From NCBI GenBank assembly GCA_934675045.1, contig CAKUPI010000014.1, positions 1 to 15,456 of the forward strand: a stretch of DNA of 15,456 nucleotides. The letters are read 5' to 3'. The DNA is from an uncultured Eubacteriales bacterium. Its GTDB lineage: Bacteria; Bacillota; Clostridia; Oscillospirales; Butyricicoccaceae. Below, one piece after another: positions 1-5,597 of the stretch. A program made the translations under genes and the position numbers. The stretch's first letter is position 1. The number at the start of each line of letters is the position of its first letter. The notes under the pieces were generated by a model. That model was not told the DNA's origin and made no database searches. It saw nothing but the letters and a program-made list of their open reading frames with translations.

Positions 1-78
1 CTGAAACAGCCCAAAGCCGCTTCAGCTCTCGATTTTTCCTATTTTCAGCATGCATCTAAATTGGTCACGCATGACATT

Positions 79-116
79 AAAACCCAGCTTATCCTTTCGG
101 ATAGGCTGGGTTTTTT
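79..116. terminator. Strong intrinsic terminator hairpin
   Basis: A 14-bp stem (81-94 pairing with 99-112, one G-T wobble) closes on a TTTC tetraloop. It is followed by six T on the plus strand and preceded by four A, so it could stop transcription in both directions. It probably ends a gene lying left of the window and insulates the accessory segment to its right. Bases 1-78 show no gene I can support. Confidence 0.9.
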
Positions 117-256
117 ATTGCCTGAAGCGCGGGGCAGGATTTGAGCCGCGCCGCAGGCTGTTTGAACGTAACAGAGCCCCCGCGGGCATGCACACGGGGC
201 GAATAGGGCGCAACCATTTTGTGCGGGTGCAGCGGACTTCCGCTGCATCGGCTTTT
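117..256. other. Intergenic stretch without a supported gene
   Basis: Open frames cross this stretch on both strands, but they run through the terminator at 79-116, lack ribosome binding sites and have arginine- and cysteine-rich compositions typical of chance translation. The segment around 130-150 faintly resembles the reverse complement of a tRNA T-arm, but no T-stem pairing can be formed, so I do not call a tRNA. It may be an interspersed intergenic sequence. I cannot test that here. Confidence 0.4.
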
Positions 257-258
257 TT
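229..258 (+). terminator. Hairpin followed by a T run, possible weak terminator
   Basis: A perfect 8-bp inverted repeat, GCAGCGGA (229-236) with TCCGCTGC (239-246), is followed after six bases by six T (253-258). The T run is farther from the stem than in a canonical terminator, so termination would be weak. The T run also overlaps the proposed -35 element of the promoter for the next gene. Confidence 0.4.
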
Positions 259-285
259 GCTCTTTGTGTTATTTTGTGTTATGAT
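257..285 (+). promoter_or_regulatory. Probable sigma-A promoter with extended -10
   Basis: TATGAT (280-285) matches the -10 consensus at five of six positions and is preceded by TGT, an extended -10. A weak -35, TTGCTC (257-262), lies 17 bases upstream. It is placed to drive the gene at 315, whose ribosome binding site starts about 18 bases downstream. Confidence 0.55.
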
Positions 286-314
286 AATCAAAATGGATTC
301 GTGAGGTGATCAAT

Positions 315-824
315 TTGCAATTGGCTGATAACGAGTTTTTTGAAGAATACAAATATTTGGATAAACTGTGCTCTGACATGTATTCTTGTCAGCACGGCAT
401 CAGCGAATACATTTCCCAAATGGAACACAAAGCTCATCAAGGGAAATACCGTATTCCTTCATGGAATTCCGATTATAAAATGCTGAAGCATGTTCGCTGG
501 GTAAGAAATCAGATCGCCCACGATTCCGGTGCATATCCCATCAGCGAACCGGAGGATCTGGCATTTGTCCGCAATTTTCACAGCCGTATTCTCTCCGGTC
601 AGGATTCTCTGACTTTACTGAGAAAATCCATTGATGCAGAATCCGATCGGCAGAGGCAGCAAAAGAAACAACAGCCAAATCCGGTTTCAACGCCCGATAT
701 TCCCCGCCCGTACACGCCGCAAAAGAAAAGCTCCCGCAGCTGGATTGGCGTTCTTATCGGAATAGGGATATTGGCGCTCATCCTGATTCGATTCTACATG
801 AGTTACTTCTACATGAGTCATTAG
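315..824 (+). CDS. HEPN-like small protein with C-terminal membrane anchor
   Basis: The 169-residue protein has three parts. Residues 1-110 are a mostly helical domain containing R64-N65-Q-I-A-H69, which fits the R-N/H/D-x3-H active-site pattern of HEPN ribonucleases. Residues 111-141 are a Q/K/P-rich linker. Residues 142-160 form a single hydrophobic membrane segment starting after SRSW. I chose TTG at 315 as start because AGGTGA (304-309) lies at the right distance, while the earlier in-frame GTG at 306 lies inside that ribosome binding site. Base composition is visibly AT-richer than the flanking genes, which suggests horizontal acquisition. The last codons are duplicated (FYMSY then FYMSH). 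It resembles a Firmicutes family of uncharacterised proteins that I cannot name with certainty. The HEPN reading is inference from the motif. The protein could instead be a non-catalytic helical membrane protein. It lies just upstream of the R-M genes but has its own promoter and terminator. Confidence 0.75.
   Translation: MQLADNEFFEEYKYLDKLCSDMYSCQHGISEYISQMEHKAHQGKYRIPSWNSDYKMLKHVRWVRNQIAHDSGAYPISEPEDLAFVRNFHSRILSGQDSLTLLRKSIDAESDRQRQQKKQQPNPVSTPDIPRPYTPQKKSSRSWIGVLIGIGILALILIRFYMSYFYMSH
792..818 (+). repeat. Short in-frame tandem duplication at the 3' end of the gene
   Basis: TTCTACATGAGT occurs at 792-803 and again at 807-818 (period 15 bases). It encodes the repeated F-Y-M-S at the extreme C-terminus. 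This looks like a replication slippage product and adds five residues after the membrane segment. Confidence 0.85.
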
Positions 825-830
825 CCTTAC

Positions 831-877
831 GCCCGGAGCACCTTTACGCCTGCTTTTACGCCTGCTCCGGCATTTTT
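831..877 (+). terminator. Terminator-like long-loop hairpin after the HEPN-like gene
   Basis: CCGGAGCA (833-840) pairs with TGCTCCGG (863-870), followed by ATTTTT (872-877). The loop of about 22 bases is long and contains a tandem repeat, so the hairpin is weaker than the others in this window. It begins nine bases past the stop codon and separates this gene from the methyltransferase gene. Confidence 0.6.
843..866. repeat. Perfect 2 x 12-base tandem repeat
   Basis: TTTACGCCTGCT is present twice back to back (843-854 and 855-866). A partial third copy, TTACGCC, lies at 827-833. The array sits mostly within the loop of the terminator-like hairpin, and the end of its second copy supplies part of the right arm. 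Confidence 0.85.
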
Positions 878-880
878 ATC

Positions 881-909
881 TGGTCAAGCGGGGCGCGATG
901 TGGTAAACT
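881..909 (+). promoter_or_regulatory. Possible promoter of the restriction-modification operon
   Basis: TGGTCA (881-886) and TAAACT (904-909) are 17 bases apart, and the -10 is preceded by TGG, an extended -10. Each hexamer matches consensus at four of six positions. It lies 37 bases upstream of the methyltransferase start. I see no operator or C-protein box nearby. Confidence 0.45.
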
Positions 910-945
910 AAAAGGAAGAATCCGCAGAAAAGGGGGAAATCCGCC

Positions 946-1818
946 ATGTCTCCGCGCCGCGATCCGCACGTCGCGCCCGTTGTCAAATGGGCGGGCGGCA
1001 AGCGCCAGCTTTTAGACGAAATCCTCCCCCTTCTGCCCGCCCGCATCCGCTTTTACTGCGAGCCCTTTGTCGGCGGCGGCGCCCTTTTGTTTGCGCGTCA
1101 GCCGCGCCGCGCGCTGGTCAACGACTTAAACTGCGGCCTCATCGAGCTGTACGCCGTCATCCGCGACGACATCGACGCCCTTCTGGCCGATTTGCTGCGG
1201 CACGAAAACACCCCCGAATACTTTTACGCCCTCCGCGACCTCGACCGCGACGCCGTCCGCTTTGCCGCCCTGTCGCCAGTGCAGCGTGCCTCGCGGCTTT
1301 TGTATCTCAACAAAACCTGCTTCAACGGCCTGTTCCGCGTCAACGCCTCCGGGCAGTTCAACACCCCGTTCGGCAGCTACCGCAACCCCACCATCGCCGA
1401 CGAGCCGACGCTGCGCGCCGTGCACCGCTATCTTTCGCAAAACGCCGTCGAGCTGCGCAGCGAGGACTTTGAGCGCACGCTGAGCGACGTGCCGCGCGGC
1501 GGCTTTGTCTACCTCGACCCGCCCTACGACCCCGTTTCCGAAACGGCCAACTTCACCGGCTACCAGCGCGGCGGCTTCGGCCGCGAAGAGCAGCTTCGCC
1601 TGCGCCGCTGCTGCGACGATCTGCACCGGCGCGGCGTGCGTTTTCTGCTGTCCAACTCGGCCACCCCGTTTATCCGCGGCCTGTATGCCGATTTTGACGT
1701 TCACATTGTTAAGGCCCGCCGCTCCGTGAACCGGGACGCCGGCGGGCGCGGCCCCATCGAGGAGGTTTTGGTGCGCAACTATGGGACTCAACGACGACGC
1801 ATGGGAACGGCTCTTTGA
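946..1818 (+). CDS. D12-class DNA adenine-N6 methyltransferase (Dam/DpnM-like)
   Basis: The 290-residue protein transfers a methyl group from S-adenosylmethionine to N6 of adenine in its DNA target. Motif X is KWAGGK (14-19), motif I is EPFVGGGA (39-46), and the catalytic motif IV is DPPY (191-194). The stretch from L121 through NKTCFNGLFRVN is typical of the DpnM/Dam group, whose known members usually recognise GATC. Length is normal for the family. The start has a good ribosome binding site, AGGGGGA, about eight bases upstream. The 3' end overlaps the next gene by 38 bases in another frame, the arrangement expected for a modification gene coupled to its restriction partner. GATC specificity is an inference. 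GATC sites are scattered through the window, including in this gene, so they are not obviously avoided. Motifs are intact and the gene looks functional. Confidence 0.95.
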   Translation: MSPRRDPHVAPVVKWAGGKRQLLDEILPLLPARIRFYCEPFVGGGALLFARQPRRALVNDLNCGLIELYAVIRDDIDALLADLLRHENTPEYFYALRDLDRDAVRFAALSPVQRASRLLYLNKTCFNGLFRVNASGQFNTPFGSYRNPTIADEPTLRAVHRYLSQNAVELRSEDFERTLSDVPRGGFVYLDPPYDPVSETANFTGYQRGGFGREEQLRLRRCCDDLHRRGVRFLLSNSATPFIRGLYADFDVHIVKARRSVNRDAGGRGPIEEVLVRNYGTQRRRMGTAL

Positions 1819-3049
1819 GCGCTACCGCATCTGCGAGCATGTGCAGCAAGACGGCTCCTTTCTCATTTCGGCGGCACAAATCCGCCAATACCGCGAGCCG
1901 CGGCTCATGACCAAGTTTGACCACATTGTCAACCTGCCCGCCGTTTTTGCCCGAAACGGCCTTGCCATTCTGCCCGTTTCGCGCGGCGACTACATCATTT
2001 CGGCCTTCGACGCCTATCATACCTTTGAAGAGCCGTCCGACAGCCGGGTGCGGGTGCGGCTTCCCGCCCGCCTGCAAAGCCTTGCGTCGCAGTATCTGAC
2101 CAGCGAGGCCATCGCCCTCAACTGCGCCGAGGCCTGCGGCGTTTTGTCTGATTTTTTAAGGGATGAGGACCTGACCCCCACGGTCAGCGGACGCATGGGC
2201 TCGGGCCGTTTCGACTTTACCATCGACGGCCGCGCGGGGCGGCGCTCCGTATCGGTGGAAAACGCGCAGATCGAGATTGACGCCGCCTACGAGGGCGCGC
2301 GCTTTCTCTCGCTTTTTGAGGCCAAGTGCAGCCGCTCTCACGACTTTCTGATCCGGCAGCTTTACTACCCCTTCCGCACCTGGCGGGAGCGTGTCCGCAA
2401 GCCGGTCAAGCCGGTCTTTTTCCTCTTTACCGGCGGGGTTTTCTACCTGTACGAGTACCGCTTTACAGACCCTTTGTGCTACAATTCCCTGACCCTTGTG
2501 CGCTGCAAGACCTATATGCTTGACGCCGGCATTTCGCGCTCAGACGTCGAGCACCTTGCGCACACCGTCCGCACCCGGCCCGAGCCGCGCGTGCCCTTTC
2601 CGCAGGCCAACAGCTTTGAGCGCGTCATCAACCTGCTGGAGCTTCTGGCGCGTCAGCCCCTCGCCCGCGGCGCCGTCACCGGGCAATACCTGTTTACCGA
2701 ACGGCAGACCCAGTACTACACCGACGCCGGCCGCTATCTCGGCCTTGTCAAGCGCACCGCGGACCCCCTCGGCCCCGTTTTCGCGCTGACCGAGCGGGGC
2801 GAGCGCCTGATGGGGCTGGACCTGCGCCAGCGCCGTCTGGGGCTGGCCGAGGCCATTTTGGAGCACGGGGCCTTCAACGAGGTTTTCCGGCTCTGGCTGG
2901 CGCGCGGGCAGGCGCCCGACGCCGGCGAGGTCGTGCACATCATGCGCCGCTCGCGGCTTTACCGCGTCGGCTCGGACAGCACCTATGCGCGCCGCGCCTC
3001 CTCCCTTTTGCGCTGGCTGGGCTGGATTTTCAGCATTGTCGAGGACTGA
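1781..3049 (+). CDS. Probable type II restriction endonuclease partner of the methyltransferase
   Basis: The 422-residue protein is predicted to cut DNA at the site protected by the upstream methyltransferase. Residues 1-150 include an N-terminal region with the conspicuous run REPRLMTKFDH (38-48). A PD-(D/E)xK-like core follows: E165-x-D167, a hydrophobic strand, E180-A-K182, then Q193-L-Y-Y-P. Residues about 255-422 are helical, with a short winged-helix-like region, and may recognise DNA. I know this as a restriction-type fold pattern but cannot assign a named enzyme. It is longer than DpnII-type enzymes (about 290 residues). The ATG lies inside the methyltransferase gene, 15 bases after GGAGG, so expression probably depends on translational coupling, a known way to delay the nuclease relative to the methylase. 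No frameshift or stop breaks it. The alternative is a DNA-binding regulator or repair nuclease with the same fold. Confidence 0.85.
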   Translation: MGLNDDAWERLFERYRICEHVQQDGSFLISAAQIRQYREPRLMTKFDHIVNLPAVFARNGLAILPVSRGDYIISAFDAYHTFEEPSDSRVRVRLPARLQSLASQYLTSEAIALNCAEACGVLSDFLRDEDLTPTVSGRMGSGRFDFTIDGRAGRRSVSVENAQIEIDAAYEGARFLSLFEAKCSRSHDFLIRQLYYPFRTWRERVRKPVKPVFFLFTGGVFYLYEYRFTDPLCYNSLTLVRCKTYMLDAGISRSDVEHLAHTVRTRPEPRVPFPQANSFERVINLLELLARQPLARGAVTGQYLFTERQTQYYTDAGRYLGLVKRTADPLGPVFALTERGERLMGLDLRQRRLGLAEAILEHGAFNEVFRLWLARGQAPDAGEVVHIMRRSRLYRVGSDSTYARRASSLLRWLGWIFSIVED

Positions 3050-3094
3050 GATTCGGGCGTTTTGAGAAAAGAGCGGCTTTTGACAAAAAAGCTC

Positions 3095-3122
3095 TTGCAA
3101 TCTGCGCCGTTTCAGGTATAAT
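3095..3122 (+). promoter_or_regulatory. Promoter of the tRNA-Gly gene
   Basis: A perfect -10 TATAAT (3117-3122) has TTGCAA (3095-3100) 16 bases upstream. The tRNA begins 11 bases after the -10, suiting a start near the mature 5' end. A perfect TTGACA (3080-3085) also lies upstream but is 31 bases from the -10, too far to act with it as a standard -35. Confidence 0.8.
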
Positions 3123-3133
3123 ATAGAGTGCGT

Positions 3134-3207
3134 GCGGGCGTAGTTCATCGGTAGAATGAAAGCTTCCCAAGCTTTAGAGGTGGGTTCGACTCCCATCGCC
3201 CGCTCCA
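3134..3207 (+). tRNA. tRNA-Gly (anticodon CCC)
   Basis: The cloverleaf folds completely. The acceptor stem GCGGGCG (3134-3140) pairs with CGCCCGC (3197-3203). The D-arm is at 3143-3157. The anticodon stem AAAGC/GCTTT encloses TTCCCAA, with CCC at 3166-3168. The T-arm has loop TTCGACT (3185-3191). The discriminator base is T, and CCA is encoded (3205-3207). It reads GGG glycine codons. It has its own promoter and terminator. Confidence 0.97.
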
Positions 3208-3214
3208 CCTTGTC

Positions 3215-3247
3215 AAAACCCCACAGCCTTACGGTTGCGGGGTTTTT
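3215..3247 (+). terminator. Intrinsic terminator of the tRNA gene
   Basis: AAAACCCCACAGCC (3215-3228) pairs with GGTTGCGGGGTTTT (3233-3246), with one A-C mismatch and one wobble, and five T at the end. It begins eight bases after the tRNA. The next gene's ribosome binding site starts only 24 bases further on, leaving no room for a separate promoter. Confidence 0.9.
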
Positions 3248-3283
3248 GTGTGTGATCATGCCGAGCAAAGGGAGGTGACCCTT

Positions 3284-4207
3284 CTGGAAATCCTGTGGGA
3301 CCGTATGCTTCTGACCTGGGAACGGCAGGGCGAGGGCGCGGTCATCACCCGCGTGCGCGCCGGAAGCTCATCGGTTGTGCTGCCGCACGCCATCGGGGGG
3401 CTTCCGGTGGTGGCTCTGGGCGATCACGCCTTTGCCCCGCACAGCGACGACGGCGCGCCGGACCATCGCGCCATCCGCTCCATCACCCTTCCGCCCACCC
3501 TCCGCCGGGTCGACAATTACGCCTTTTACAATTGCAGCGGGCTGGAAAAGCTGACCCTGTGGGACGGCGCCGCAGACTGGGGCGGCAGCTGCCTGATGAA
3601 CTGCCGCCGGCTCAGCCGCCTTGAAATCACCGGCGCGCGCGGGGACGGCGCCGTTTTGTACTATTTTGCGCAGGAGCTGTCCTGCGAGCTGGACGTGACC
3701 GTTCACTTCCCCGAGGGCGGCGATTTGCGTTTGATCTTCCCCGAGTATGTGGAGTCCTATGAGCTGAACGACCCGGCCCATCACTTCGACTTTCACCTGT
3801 ACGGGCCGGGCTTTCCCTATCACGAGGCCTTTCACGGCAAACGGCTCGATTTGGGGCTGTTTGACGACGCGTGGGAGGGTATGCTCCGGCGCGAGTACGA
3901 TCCGGACTGCGCCCTGCGGCTGGCCTTTTACCGCCTGCGCTTCCCGCGCGGCCTGAGCGCCGCCGCGTCCGCCCGCTATACAGACTATGTGCATGCCTAC
4001 CGCCGCGACGCGCTGTGCTGGCTGCTGAACAATCCCGACGCGGGCGAGCTGTGCTGGCTGCTGTCGCGCTTTCCGCCCTGCCGCGAGGAGCTTTCGGCCG
4101 CCTTGGAACTGGCGCGGCAGCGCGGACGGCACGAGGCCGTTGCGCTGCTGCTCGAGGACCAGCACCGCCGCTTCCCCCCATCCCCCCGGAAACGCTTTGA
4201 GCTGTGA
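3284..4207 (+). CDS. BspA-type leucine-rich-repeat protein with helical C-terminal domain
   Basis: With the chosen start the protein has 307 residues. Residues about 15-110 contain two to three BspA/LRR_5-type repeats of the form 'LP..IGGLPVVALGDHAF' and 'LPPTLRRVDNYAFYNC'. The middle is beta-rich, and residues about 195-300 are helical with repeats resembling short ankyrin-like helices (ALCWLLNN, ELCWLLSR, EAVALLLE). There is no signal peptide, so it is probably cytoplasmic. The start is uncertain. GGAGGTGA (3271-3278) is ideal for CTG at 3284. GTG at 3275 lies inside that site, ATG at 3305 is too far away, and GTG at 3248 lies at the terminator end. Its stop codon is part of the next gene's ribosome binding site, so it is co-translated with the VWA protein. 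It is probably an adaptor or substrate-binding partner of the VWA-ATPase pair, by context only. Confidence 0.8.
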   Translation: MEILWDRMLLTWERQGEGAVITRVRAGSSSVVLPHAIGGLPVVALGDHAFAPHSDDGAPDHRAIRSITLPPTLRRVDNYAFYNCSGLEKLTLWDGAADWGGSCLMNCRRLSRLEITGARGDGAVLYYFAQELSCELDVTVHFPEGGDLRLIFPEYVESYELNDPAHHFDFHLYGPGFPYHEAFHGKRLDLGLFDDAWEGMLRREYDPDCALRLAFYRLRFPRGLSAAASARYTDYVHAYRRDALCWLLNNPDAGELCWLLSRFPPCREELSAALELARQRGRHEAVALLLEDQHRRFPPSPRKRFEL

Positions 4208-4217
4208 GGACAAAACC

Positions 4218-5570
4218 GTGAACCAGGAAAACACCATGCAGGACATCGGCCGCGATATTCTGCGCGCGGCGCAGAGCGAGCTTTATATGAACCTGCCCTA
4301 TCTCGACACGGCGCTCGGCGCGCTGCGCGCTCAGCCGGGCGCGGACAAGACCCTGTACGCCGCCACCGACGGCGAGTGCCTTTATTACAGCGGCAGCTAT
4401 CTGGCCGACTGCTTCATGCGCCGGAAAAACCTCGTCAACCGCATGGTGCTGCACATCGTCCTGCACTGTATGCTGCGCCACCTCGCCAAAAAGAAGGGGC
4501 GCACCGGCCCGCTGTGGGACCTCGCCTGCGACGTCGCCGTCGAAAGCATTGTCGACTCGCTCGATTACCGCTGCCTGTCGGCGCCGAGCGCGGCCATGCT
4601 GCGCCAAAAAATCTATGGCGAAATGCGCGCTCAGATGCCGGTTTTGACGGCCGAGGGCATTTACCGCCAGCTCATGCGGCAAAAGCTTTCGCCCTATGAG
4701 CTGGCCCGGCTGCAAAAGGAGTTCTTCGCCGACGACCACGGCCTGTGGGACATGGACGGCGGGGAGGAAAAAAGCCGGGAGCAGGACCAGAAATGGCAGG
4801 ATTATTCCAGCCGGACGCAGACCTCTATGGACACCGTGCTGGCGGGGCAGGCCACCGGCGGCGACGCCATTTACGAGCAGGTGAGCGTCGCCGCGCGGGA
4901 CGACGTCGATTACCGTGCCTTTCTGCGGCGCTTCGCCGTTCACCGCGAGGTCATGGCCGTCGACGACGACGCTTTCGATTACGGCTTTTACGCCTACGGC
5001 CTGCGCCTTTACGGCAAAATGCCGCTGGTCGAGCCGACGGAGACCCGCGAGGAGCGGCGCATCGAGGACTTCGTCATCGCCATCGACACCTCCATGTCGA
5101 CCAGCGGCGAGCAGGTCCGGCAGTTTTTATCGAGCACCTACTCCATACTGCGCAGCACCGAGACCTTTGCCCGCCGCGTCAACATCCGCATTCTGCAATG
5201 CGACGATCAGCTGCGGCGCGACGACGTCATCCAAAACCTCGGCGAGCTGCGGGCGTACATGGAAAGCTTTCAGCTGGCCGGCGGCAGCGCCACCGACTTC
5301 CGCCCCGTCTTTGATCACGTGGCGCGGCTTCAGGCCGAGGGGGCCTTTACCCAGCTGCGGGGGCTGCTTTACTTTACCGACGGGATGGGCTTCTACCCGG
5401 CCCGCCGCCCGCCCTACGACGCCGCCTTTGTCATGCTGCGCCGCCCGCCCCTGTCGGTTGCCGTTCCGCCGTGGGCCATTCAGCTGGTGCTGAATGAGGA
5501 AACGCTGGAAAAAACGGCCCGCGAATGGGAGGATTCCGACGAGCATCTGACCGAGATGCCCAGCTTATAA
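4218..5570 (+). CDS. DUF2201-type metallopeptidase-like domain plus VWA protein
   Basis: The protein has 450 residues from GTG at 4218. GAGGA (4206-4210), which overlaps the previous stop, lies eight bases upstream. ATG at 4236 with AGGA before it is a possible alternative. Residues about 20-170 form a metallopeptidase-like domain with H79-I-V-L-H83 and H88, followed by W-D-L-A-C-D-V. The glutamate that normally follows the first histidine (HExxH) is isoleucine, so metal binding may persist while peptidase activity is doubtful. Residues about 283-430 form a VWA domain with a complete MIDAS site: D290-T-S292-M-S294, T359 and D388. VWA proteins paired with MoxR ATPases present or bind targets of the ATPase. 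The ATPase gene follows after 27 bases. It is cytoplasmic, with no signal peptide or membrane segment. Confidence 0.88.
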   Translation: MNQENTMQDIGRDILRAAQSELYMNLPYLDTALGALRAQPGADKTLYAATDGECLYYSGSYLADCFMRRKNLVNRMVLHIVLHCMLRHLAKKKGRTGPLWDLACDVAVESIVDSLDYRCLSAPSAAMLRQKIYGEMRAQMPVLTAEGIYRQLMRQKLSPYELARLQKEFFADDHGLWDMDGGEEKSREQDQKWQDYSSRTQTSMDTVLAGQATGGDAIYEQVSVAARDDVDYRAFLRRFAVHREVMAVDDDAFDYGFYAYGLRLYGKMPLVEPTETREERRIEDFVIAIDTSMSTSGEQVRQFLSSTYSILRSTETFARRVNIRILQCDDQLRRDDVIQNLGELRAYMESFQLAGGSATDFRPVFDHVARLQAEGAFTQLRGLLYFTDGMGFYPARRPPYDAAFVMLRRPPLSVAVPPWAIQLVLNEETLEKTAREWEDSDEHLTEMPSL

Positions 5571-5597
5571 AATCATACGTTACAGAGGTTTACCGCC

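Noticed and set aside
50..304. A small plus-strand frame and an overlapping minus-strand frame at the left end
   Set aside because: Both cross the terminator hairpin, lack ribosome binding sites and have composition typical of noncoding translation.
3069..3096. Hairpin after the restriction enzyme gene as a terminator
   Set aside because: The possible stem has a 3-base bulge, no T tract follows, and it overlaps the tRNA -35 element.
3134..3207. tRNA as attachment site for an integrated element
   Set aside because: I found no second copy of the tRNA 3' end near the left edge of the accessory segment and no integrase.
2540..3268. A minus-strand frame spanning the tRNA gene
   Set aside because: Its N-terminal part is the reverse translation of the tRNA-Gly gene, a familiar false gene, and the rest is antisense to the restriction enzyme.
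3627..4943. A 438-codon minus-strand open frame
   Set aside because: It is antisense to the LRR and VWA genes, has arginine-rich low-complexity translation, and lacks a start signal.
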